Origin: Dicyema japonicum
Taxonomy: Eukaryota; Dicyemida; Rhombozoa; Dicyemidae
Assembly (NCBI GenBank): GCA_011109175.1
Contig: RDEW01000023.1
Span: 1-64,000 of the forward strand
Length of the DNA stretch: 64,000 nucleotides
Direction of reading: 5' to 3'
Shown here: positions 55,614 to 64,000 of the stretch, in pieces
Position numbering within the stretch: the stretch's first letter is position 1
Layout: every line of letters begins with the position of its first letter
Made by a program: the position numbers and the translations under genes
The notes under the pieces: model-generated
The model's database searches: none
The model's input: the letters and a program-made list of their open reading frames with translations, nothing else
What the model was told of the DNA's origin: nothing

Positions 55614-56059
55614 TTAATCAAATTTATAATGAATATTATCAATTTGTGAGTTTTCAATAAATGCGGTAATATTTATAATACGATTAAGTAGTAATTCAGT
55701 CTTTATACACTCCATCTTTAGTTTCTCACTTAGTCTACTGTTATCTTCTTCCAACTCAGATATCATCTCATTCTAATAATCACAGCAATGAGGACCTGTA
55801 TGTTTGTGTCTCCTATAATATCATCTGGGAGTGAATTTATGAGAGTCCGGATATCAAAAGAGAGACGGGATATTTGATTGGCGTACAGGGATGGGTAATC
55901 TTTTATTATGCTATCATATAACCTTCTTTTACACTATCTGATGAATTTGAAGTCTGTTGAATAATTCCAATACTGTTTGTAAATAATTCTGACAGCTGTA
56001 ATTATTACTCACTTAACTATATTTAGGCAATCCTGAAGTTGAGAAACTCGGTCCACCAT
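55614..56059 (-). CDS. MED21: Mediator complex subunit 21
   Basis: Small coiled-coil subunit of the Mediator middle module (MED7-MED21 hinge), nuclear; 125 aa. Four exons, three GT-AG introns at 55996-56017 (22 nt), 55900-55922 (23) and 55773-55795 (23); spliced length 378 nt. Begins MVDRVSQLQDCLN (human MADRLTQLQDAVN), then LSELFTNSIGIIQQ (family QFCNAIGVLQQ), DYPSLYANQISRLSFDIRTLINSLP (family [24 protein letters not shown]) and the C-terminal coil NEMISELEEDNSRLSEKL. No frame damage. None of the exons is long enough to stand out as an ORF, so automated callers would miss it. Divergence is high but every block is in order. Confidence 0.92.
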
Positions 56060-56099
56060 GAATAGATTTTTATAATATGTTTTATTTAATCGCAATAAT

Positions 56100-56389
56100 A
56101 TTTTTTAATAATTATTATTATTAAAAGTCCAGTTTGATGATATGTTCCACGCATCTACGATGCGGAAAGGGTTTGACGAGTGACGCCGTCATCAGTGAAT
56201 ACTCACTGCGGAACTGGATTGTCTAGAAAGGACACTCACACAAGAAAAAGAAAAAAGAAGTGAAGATCATTCCTTGCTTCTACGATTAGTTAAAATTAAC
56301 TGTTCTTTACTTAAATAAAGTGTGTGTCCTGCCTATGCGGAGCTAATACCACGGCTCCGTGAAAAAGGCTGTTATTATTATTATTATTT
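56100..56389. other. Spacer with AAT runs and repeat-like sequence
   Basis: (AAT)n runs near 56100-56125, and a TTATTATTATT run near 56371. The stretch 56160-56220 (GACGCCGTCATCAGTGAATA) may be SINE-related. Confidence 0.35.
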
Positions 56390-56545
56390 GATGACATGTG
56401 GCTCAGTGATTTGCTGGTAAAGGAGGCCGCTGTGAAGAGCGGTTCAAAATGCTCATTTTCACAGGTTTCAATCTTGTTCTTCTCTAGGATCACTTAATTA
56501 GATGGGACATCCTTCTCTTTTAACCCAATGTTCCTAAGACAATAA
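56390..56545 (+). mobile_element. tRNA-derived SINE with LINE E/F tail
   Basis: TGGCTCAGTGATTTGCTGG (A-box-like) at about 56400 is followed about 40 nt on by GCGGTTCAAAATGC (B-box-like). The tail AGGATCACTTAATTAGATGG and TCTTTTAACCC is that of the LINE E/F family. Short and without coding capacity. Confidence 0.6.
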
Positions 56546-58450
56546 TTTTCTCATGATCGTTTTATGTGGAGACTTCGAAAAAACTTTGGCTCAATAAAAA
56601 TCGTTCAACTGAATGACTAAATCGTTGATATTTGACTATTAAAAGATTCCAAACTCCTGGGGAATAAAAAAGTAAATTTCAATGTTGTTGGTGTACTTGG
56701 ACCTAATTTATAATGTTTGAACACTTCCACCTATACCTAAGAATTATTCCAAGTGAATTTCGAGACTTTGTAGACCTTGCGAAGTTGTAAGAGAACTCTG
56801 AACATGAAACTATTCCTATAAATTACACGTGGTCTTTTCGGTTATATTCTCAAAACATGGCAAACTCAATTAGGTGGTTAGAATAATCGATTATATAGAA
56901 AATTTTCTCTCCTCAATGATGCACACAGAGCCTTTACAATTAACAACTAACTTTACAATTTAGAAAACTGAACCAGTTTGCCTGACCAAACAGTTTCATC
57001 CGTCGGAGGCTTATAATTTTAATTATCTTTTCTTAAGAACAGAAAATAGTGGGGACTTTAAATCACAAATTACATCAGCTTCACTATCCAGTAAAAGGCA
57101 GATAGCCTTAAAACTCATAGCCTTGACTGTTGGATGCTCCCTTAAGTCCTTCAAAAATAGGGGAGACTAAAGCAAAAGAGAATTTTTTTCAAAATCAAGA
57201 TAGCTAGGTCACGTTAAATAATTAAAGAGTCATAGTTTGTCAGCACTTTAAAATTCCCAGAGCGAATCAAAGAGAGCAGCGTATTTGTTATTCCAGAGTA
57301 GCTTCAAAGGTTTGATTGAGGGAAAAGGGAGTCGAACATCGAGTTTGTATGATAAATAAATATAAAATACAGTTTATATAAAATTGAATGAATAAATAGA
57401 TGTTCAGTCCATTTATTTTGTCCAATATTACATTAAATAGTTTTTCATACACAATTCTTTTTTGAAGGTAAAAGTGCATACATTACTGTGATTACAGTAT
57501 TATTAATGGAATTCTAATATAATAAAAGTCAAAACTGTCTGATAATCATAAACTAATGAGGAAGGACTTTTCAAAGGGTAAATAATAAGCATGAGGAAAC
57601 ACAGTACATTAGAGACTTTTCAAAATTACTTGGATAGACTAAGTAACAATGTTAACCTTCAGGGATTCAATTTATTAACTTCCAAATCACAAAGAGAGGA
57701 TAAGAGTAATCGCATAATTCAGTGATCTTGTCAATGCCCCTCACCTACGATTTTCCATGAAATCTTGGATTAATATCCCTGAAAGTAAAGCTTTCTTATC
57801 GTATCTTGGATGGACTCCAAATACTATCTGATTTCTGACCCAAGAGGGTGCTCTGAAGACTCGACTATTTTAGTGAAATCTCGCAGGCTCCGTCAGGTGA
57901 TCCAGGAAGCTTATCGTTTTTTGTAACAGTGATGTGAAAGTATCGAGTATAACTATGGGGATGGTAACCAATGACTACTTAATCCAACTATTAAGAATAC
58001 TCGAGAATTGATAATTTCGTTGTTCTTTCCCTTATCAATCCTCAAATTTAGTTAAAAATATATCCTAACCCATGGTGTTTACTTCATATTGTTTGTCCAC
58101 AATGGGGATAACAAGTCATTTTAATGAACAAAGACTACATAATGCACAATGTACTATAACTATAGTGCGCCAGAACCTTTTGTTTAGTCAATATTATCGA
58201 CTCAATGTTAAGAAACTAAGTGATATGTCGATATTACTAAAGCAAGGTCAACAAACACGATATTTTTGTTTACAACAAAATTAAAAACAAGGTAACTCTA
58301 ATTGAAGTTATTAATTCACAGAATCCACTTAAATAAATTGAGAGTTGTCAAAGTATGAGCTCCTTGAGAGCTTCCTTACCGTCAAGTAAGATTATTCTGC
58401 TGTTGACCTGGACGGACTTGTCTCAAATCCATGAGTTATAATTATTATAT
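56546..58450. other. Large gene-free stretch
   Basis: About 1.9 kb of AT-rich sequence. Frames at 57288-57479 (minus) and 58072-58284 (plus) have no recognisable similarity and biased composition. I see no repeat family from elsewhere in the window. Confidence 0.4.
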
Positions 58451-58699
58451 TCAATCATTCTGTTGAAGAAAACTCTTTAAAGCATGGTGGTTGAACACAA
58501 GAACAGGATTAAGGTCCCGTGAGATTTCATCTGTGCTTCACAAACTTGTGGAACTGGAATATTTTCATCTGTGCTTACCATGCTGAGAAACGGGCGCAAC
58601 AAACGTTCTTTCACTTCCTTTTTTCTTTTTGTCGCATATGAGTCATTTATAGACGATCCGGTATTCACTGATGTCACTCGTCAGTCTAAAGTAACTAGA

Positions 58700-58815
58700 T
58701 CCTTGGAACTCAGCCGAAATCTAGAGCAGCGAGATTGGAACCCGTGAAAATCAGGATTTTCTCCAGCAATTATGATATTGCGCCATCCTGGAGTTGGTGG
58801 TAAACTCCTCCAAGA
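58700..58815 (-). mobile_element. tRNA-derived SINE head
   Basis: On the minus strand TGGCGCAATATCATAATTGC (A-box-like) is followed at tRNA spacing by ACGGGTTCCAATCTCG (B-box-like). No cloverleaf can be completed, so it is a SINE head rather than a tRNA gene. Confidence 0.5.
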
Positions 58816-58829
58816 AAAGGAAAAAATAG

Positions 58830-59035
58830 TCATGGATTTGTTATTGGCGTCATTGGATTCACCTTACTGAGGGACGCCCAATGCCTGGCCGGCACAAAGA
58901 GAATCCAATTATTCTTTCCCGGGAAACTGGTTACTTGGAGACAAGTTCTGGAATGGTGGAACGAGTCAGGATCAAGGAATTAGTTTGGTTACACTTGGTC
59001 TTTGGAATAATTTTAATTTAATTACATTAAAATAA
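58830..59035 (+). mobile_element. SINE-like repeat, second copy with LINE B-type tail
   Basis: Partner of 19845-20055: GGCGTCATTGGATTCACCTT, ACGCCCAATGCCTGGCCGG, and the tail GGATCAAGGAATTAGTTTGG with CTTGGTCTTTGGAATAA. Its end abuts a LINE B piece on the other strand. Confidence 0.65.
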
Positions 59036-59875
59036 TTGATCTCGACATCATCCTCAACCAGATATCTCCTTATGGGATCCAACTCAGCTTCTCTGTGGGC
59101 GGATGACTTTGAGAATATAAATTTGAGTGGGGTGATGTATACTATTCTCATAAGAGACGTCCTAGATGTGTACTGTTGGGAGTTGGACTGCCTGCACAAG
59201 TCAGCAAATTCCTTCCCATTTTGTCGGATAAGGTATGGTTGGCTTGCCAACCATAGAGGGTGTTCGGCGTTGATATCCCCACAAATGATCACGTCGTTAA
59301 GGAAGCCAAAGTGGATAAATTGGGCATAGCGTAGTGCTTCGGGCAAGAATCGGGTGAGGCACGTAAATGTTCAAAAAGGTAACTTTCATTTGTAGTTCCA
59401 ACTGAGAATGTGTTGATTTCAGAACATCGTCGTCTCTCTCTAGATATTCTTCACCACTGAAGTGATGTCCTGCAAATTTAAGGTATTTCCGATATAAAAT
59501 GAGTAGACCACCACCCCGGTTCTTCCGGTTAATCCGTATTGACTTTTATCCAGGAAACAGCGTGATAAGAATGTTAAATGGGAGTTTTGTCTCTCGAATC
59601 AAAGCCACGTCGATCTTCAACTCGGCCATTAGAGAGTGCAGTTCCAGTATTTTGCTCCTTACTCTATTGACGTTTAGTTGTAGAACTGTGGTTCATTCCT
59701 TGTGGTGGACTAGGGGTTCCTTCCCAGTAGTTAAGCTTAGAGTGCTTGCCACCGGGGAGACAGTATCCTCGGAGTTAAATATTTAATGGTTCACTTTGGA
59801 GGAACATTAGGTGCCCTCCAGGTGTTACCAATAATTACAGAATTGGTAAACCACATAACGCCATACTAAAAATTA
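59036..59875 (-). mobile_element. LINE B, 5' end with APE endonuclease
   Basis: Minus strand: 5' head (GGCGTTATGTGGTTTACC near 59865), start of the ORF near 59700 with LQLNVNRVR, and an endonuclease core with FLNDVIICGDINAEHPLWLASQP and NGKEFADLCRQ (58972-59346). It breaks off at 59036 against a SINE tail, so only the 5' 840 bp remain. Confidence 0.75.
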
Positions 59876-59879
59876 ATAA

Positions 59880-62170
59880 TATCAGAGACCACGGTTACAC
59901 AAACAAACTAACTAATCACGTGATCCTAGCACGCACTAGCAGGGACCTCATCTTTGCCCGATGCTCTTCCTTCGACCCCACAAGCACGTATTGGTCGAGT
60001 GATTGCACCTTCGCAGTCACGACGGGCGCGTTCCATGGTTCATTCGTATCAAGTCTTCAAGAGACATTGGTGGCTGGAACTCTTCAGAAATCCAACGTTC
60101 CGTGATTTTGGAGGCTCTTTTCCGGCTAGCCTCGATCTTCAAGACATTCGTCCAAGAGATGAATGGGTCCCATATACCACATGCATAAGAGATGCAAGGT
60201 TCAATGAATTGTTTATATATAGTGCTCAAAACAGAATGCTTTTCGATCATCCAGAAGCCTGTGAGGCATTTCAGAACATTGGTTTTTTTTCGAATTTCGT
60301 AATTACGTTTTCAACATGGGGCGAGAATGACATATGCATGTCAAAAGATCTTTTGAGATTTTCTGAAAGGAATAGCTTCATTGTTTGCCTTCAGTTCGAC
60401 CGTCCGTCTTCCCAGTCTCTTGTCTGAAGTAAATAAGGTTGTGACGGACTTTACACTGCTGGCAGTTAAGCAATTCTTCGATAGCCATTCGTCAAGACGG
60501 TCCAGGTTTTCTTGCAATTTCTAAAGTGGCAATTTGGATGTCCTGATCGCGTGACGCAATGACGATGTCGTCAGCATAAGTTAGAATAAAATCATTTTTG
60601 AAGTCTGGAATGGGGAGGTCCGCCACGAATAGATTTAATAAAACTGGAGACAAAAGGGATCCTTGGGGAAACCCATTAGGGAGAACCCGTGAAATAGACC
60701 TTGACTGGCCAATGCAGATGCGTACCCTCCGACCACTAAGGAAGTTAGCTAGCCAGAGTTTGAGCCTTCCAGGGATCTTTGGTAAATTTTTCAAATGAGA
60801 ATCCTCCTTGACAGAGTCGAAACTTTGTGGACGTCTATGGAGCAAAGTAAAGTCTTCATTTGTCCCTGCCTGTGCGAGAAACCATACCTTATAAAGTTAG
60901 TAAATGCCAGATAAGTGGGTCGAAGTAGACCTCTCTTTTTAAAACCATGTTGAAATGACAACTCCGGGAGGAAATTTTTGATTTTCGCTAGAACCAACCT
61001 TTCCAGAATTTTCGAAACCGAACACAATAACTCGACCGGTCTGTATGAAGCAGGGTCCTTCTTTACTTTACCGAGTTACAAATTTGACGTAGGTGGGCAA
61101 GCTTCCATAAGGCTGGAATATAATTTTTGTTAATGGAGTGGTTGAATATCCTCGTTAATACAGCGATTCCATTGTCTCCCAGATTCTTTAGAAGGATCAT
61201 TGGGATCTTATCTGGTCCGTAAGAATAGGTTTTTTAATGACTTTCAATGCATATCTCACGTCGTTTTCAGTGAAGTAAATCGTATCCGGTTCCTTTTTCG
61301 TTTTACTAAGATATTTCGGGGATACATCAGACTTCTTATGGTCTTTATGGGATATTTTCACATAGAATTTTATTAGGTTGTTTAAGTCCTTCTGGCTGTG
61401 GTTCACCTCGGACGATCTTTCATCCTTTCTTGAGGCGTCTCGGATGGTCTTCCAAATTTCAGTAGTGGGTCTATTTCTATTCAACGAGGAGAACACATGC
61501 TTCCATCTTGATATTTGTGCTTTTACCTCCCTGTTTTTACTTTCTTCTTGAATTGGACGGTTGATTTTCCAGCCATAGAGGGTGTTTGGTATCCCCTCCA
61601 ATGATCACATCGTTTAAGAAAACCAAAGTAGATAAATTGTGTAGTGCTTCGGACAAGAACCAGGTGGAGGCACACAGACGTTCACAAAGGTAATTTTTCT
61701 AATTGTTGTTCCTAGTGAGACTGCATTTACTTCAGTAACATAGTCGTCTCACAATATATTCTTCACCACTGAAGTGATGTCCACACGTTTAAGGTCTTTA
61801 CGAAATAAAATGAGTAGGCCACCACCCCGCTTCGTCTTCCGGTCATTGAATGGAATCCAACGAACACCGGGGTAGGATTGATCAAAGGCAGTTTCGTTTC
61901 TGTATCAATGCCACATCGGTCTTCAGCTCCTCCATGAGAGAGGGCAGTTCAATATTTTGCCCTTTACTCCATTTACATTTAGTTGTAGAACCGTGGTCTG
62001 TTTCTTGCGGTGGGTTAGGAGTTCCTTCCGGGTAGATGAAGCTAAAAGTGCGTGCCGCCGGGGAGACAGTTTCCTTGGAGGTAAATGTTTAATGGTTCTC
62101 TTTGGAGGGACATTAGGTGCCCTATAGGCGTTACCAATACTTACAGAATCGGTGAACCACATTATTATTA
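59880..62170 (-). mobile_element. LINE B, best copy (APE start, RT, C-terminus, tail)
   Basis: Minus-strand order: 5' head at 62150, TVLQLNVNGVKGKI (61923-62210), endonuclease to 61590, then an internal deletion joins it to the linker KNREVKAQISRWKHVFSS, SHKDHKKSDVSPKYLSK, YFTENDVRYALKVIKK (61197-61601). RT: CSVSKILERLVLAKIKNFLPE with FQHGFKKR (60791-61027), NGFPQGSLLSPVLLNLFVADL and FILTYADDIVIASRD (60492-60845). C-terminus FIEPCISYACGIWDPFISWT (60017-60250) and tail TTAGTTTGTTTGTGTAACC with GTGGTCTCTGAT (59885-59925). Several frameshifts. Family members at 28.9, 45-46.6, 47.2 and 59.0 kb. Confidence 0.82.
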
Positions 62171-62470
62171 ACCCCAGGCTTACCATTGTAAGCCCAGTAC
62201 AAACAGTCATGACTAACTAATCCAAGGAAGTAACCAAAGGGAGAACATCTGCTTGTGCCGACCAAATCCATCTTCCAATACTTCATTACAGGCTTCCGCT
62301 TCCGAGAAGAGGTGGAGAAGTAGGTCCGCCCTCTTCCATTTTTGTCCCACGTCCTACCCTCGCGGACATCACTTCATTCTTTGCGGAATAGTTTTCATAA
62401 TGCAATCTTCATCAGAGGGTTTGGTCAGGGTAAACCAGAGAACGGTGCGCTAAAATTTATATATATAACG
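62171..62470 (-). mobile_element. Probable LINE 3' end, family unclear
   Basis: The minus strand ends with AAGCCTGGGGTTAATAATAA, which looks like another LINE or SINE tail. Upstream text (MKTIPQRMK, FSEAEACNEVLEDGFGRHK) has coding flavour but is not recognised. Confidence 0.4.
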
Positions 62471-62538
62471 CTAAAATTCTTGGACAAAATAATATAAATT
62501 AATTAACAAAATTAATATTTAAATATAATTGATTTGTG

Positions 62539-62786
62539 ATGGCTAATGTGACTCATTTTATGGAATACACTCACTACTTTACATCCATTATAGAAAAGTT
62601 CACTCAAATAAAACTAATTTTAATGACATCCTTAATATTTTGGATATTGATTTGCTTGCTGCTTCTACAAATTATATGGAGTAAATACTCAGAGACTATC
62701 GAAGAGAATCTGTTCAAATGTAACCCCCATTAATATTTGTAGTTCGGACAGATAACCCAAATTATGATTTTAAGAAATTTGATTAG
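62539..62786 (+). CDS. Small single-pass membrane protein, unknown
   Basis: 74 aa from two exons: 62539-62719 and 62743-62786, with a 23-nt GT-AG intron at 62720-62742. Residues 26-47 form one strong transmembrane helix (LILMTSLIFWILICLLLLQI), followed by a cytoplasmic-looking tail with EENLFKFRTDNPNYDFKKFD. Without splicing the frame would end at NPH after 64 residues. I do not recognise the family; candidates would be tail-anchored or small integral membrane proteins. The stop codon is 2 nt away from the stop of the convergent ankyrin-MYND gene, which fits a compact genome. An AT-rich spacer precedes the ATG. Confidence 0.6.
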
Positions 62787-62788
62787 AT

Positions 62789-64000
62789 TTAAGTAAAACT
62801 ATAATTATCTAATAAATATTTGTTTCCATCAATGTCCTCAGTCTTTATTAGATTGTTTTGACAAGCCCAGTTGCTCTCTCCTTTACGTTTTGTCTGAGGA
62901 TTATTCTCTTTCTTTATTTTGTTTAGTAAATTGTCGACACTTCGAGATATATATTTCACGGGGCACTCCTGTTTACATTCATTCTACCTGTATGCGGGGA
63001 TCTTCTTGTTGTTTTGATGGTCTTAATGGTCTCACTTTTATAGGCTTCTGAGACCTCCCTTTTTTGATTGATATTGTTGTTGCTTGCATTCACAGGTAAT
63101 AGTACCTGGGAGTGGTCTACATTCCTCGGAATGAGTTATCCATCCCTGTTTCTTACATCGAGTACTGCAAAAGTAAATTTCCCTGCAACGAGAACAAGGG
63201 TAGAGGGGTACCATCATTCTGGCACATTCATAGCAAGAGTAAGTAGGGAAGCTAACATTTTACTTTGGGGTACCTTTTGGGTGGTGGACTGTCTGTTTGA
63301 ATGAACTTAATCTTCGATGTGGCTCTACCTGGGGAGGACAGAATTTGCATTAGGGATTTAGCACATTCAGTCTGGTCAGGAATATAAATACATTTGGCTT
63401 TACTACTTCTCACTATAAACTTAGTTACTCCCCTACCAATCTCCCCCTTGGAAAACTCTCGGTCGAGTTTGTTAGCCTCGATTTCCCTCACCCTCTTACG
63501 TACCTGTCCAGCCAGAAATGCCATCAATTCATTGAATTCAGTTACTTTTGCCTTATCCTCTGAATTTAGAGTATAAAAGGGGGACGTATATATTCGTTTA
63601 GACTAATAATCATATTCTGCTTACACTTTCGTAGTGATTATGCACGTAGTCGAGGCAAGTCACTGGTGTCTTCTTTGAGGTTACGTTCAGGGGGGAGAGA
63701 ATGTCCACGCTTGTTTTAAGACAAAAGTTTGCCTACAAATAACATAAATGCACTACAAATGATATTTTATCATTTAATGTGGTATTATCGTTGGTTAGAA
63801 AAACACATAGGGGGTTCATATTCGGTGTCCCCAAATTAAGAGTTATGTTTGCTCCGTGTTCTATGAGGATATTTGCAGAGTTTGATGATTTCATGGAAAA
63901 ACATAACGATAACGGGGAGTTGCCATTCCATATTTCGTCAAGATTGGCTCCATATTTTAATAACAACTTTATATTTCTGTTTCTCAGCTAATTATCACCA
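62789..64000 (-). CDS. Ankyrin-repeat and MYND zinc-finger protein, 5' end outside window
   Basis: Partial gene; its first visible exon starts at about 63987 after an intron that leaves the window. Exons are joined over introns 63733-63756 (24 nt), 63603-63624 (22), 63252-63273 (22), 63083-63105 (23) and 62966-62987 (22), all GT-AG. Ankyrin-type repeats come first (KLLLKYGANLDEIWNGNSPL, ANILIEHGANITLNLG, VTCLDYVHNHYE). A charged middle follows (FNELMAFLAGQVRKRVREIE). Then a MYND finger: CYECARMM..YPCSRCREIYFCSTRC, WITHSEEC, with all eight ligands. The tail is basic (SIKKGRSQKPIKVR). MYND-ankyrin proteins such as ANKMY1/2 bind peptide ligands through the finger; which member this is cannot be said. 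The last two introns are supported by frame only. Confidence 0.8.

Noticed and set aside
1-64000. CRISPR array, operon, phage or bacterial defence system
   Set aside because: No regularly spaced direct repeats, no Shine-Dalgarno-led gene runs, and spliceosomal introns throughout; the DNA is eukaryotic.

Overview
The window is nuclear DNA of a small, AT-rich metazoan genome. Single-copy animal genes (p24/TMED, RhoGAP, ADAM10-like protease, GOT1, Rab3, CDC25, VAMP, proteasome alpha-2, MED21, ankyrin-MYND) sit between a dense crowd of decayed retrotransposons. The genetic code is standard. The most striking property is intron size: I could place 44 GT-AG introns in 11 genes, and every one is 22-26 nt long. 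That size is known from dicyemid mesozoans (Dicyema), so a dicyemid is the best guess; this rests on intron size and gene content, not on a marker gene.

Layout. 0-1.6 kb: p24 cargo receptor. 1.6-5.7 kb: hAT end, R2/R4-like LINE, other LINE pieces. 5.9-7.5 kb: coiled-coil gene (CLHC1-like?) butted against a LINE that runs to about 9.6 kb. 10-11 kb: RhoGAP. 11.2-16.6 kb: PHD-finger LINE pieces, hAT, SINE, LINE A. 16.9-19.2 kb: ADAM10-like gene. 19.3-31.2 kb: LINE A (one nearly full-length copy), SINEs, integrase relic, VAMP pseudogene, nested LINEs. 31.3-31.8 kb: GOT1. 31.9-39.1 kb: LINE D interrupted by a PHD-finger LINE. 39.8-41.8 kb: Rab3 and CDC25, convergent. 44.1-44.5 kb: VAMP. 45-47.6 kb: LINE B. 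47.6-48.4 kb: proteasome alpha-2. 48.6-55.6 kb: LINEs with an inserted integrase element. 55.6-56.1 kb: MED21. 56.4-62.5 kb: SINEs and LINE B. 62.5-64 kb: a small membrane-protein gene and an ankyrin-MYND gene whose stop codons lie 2 nt apart.

Five of the genes act in the secretory/exocytic route (p24, GOT1, Rab3, VAMP, ADAM10-like sheddase). They are dispersed and show no operon structure. Mobile DNA makes up well over half of the window and includes at least two nested insertions with recognisable target-site duplications, and a SINE family whose head is joined to 3' tails of two different LINE families. Coordinates of LINE pieces are approximate because most copies carry frameshifts and stops. 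Introns were placed by eye, from reading-frame continuity and protein family similarity.
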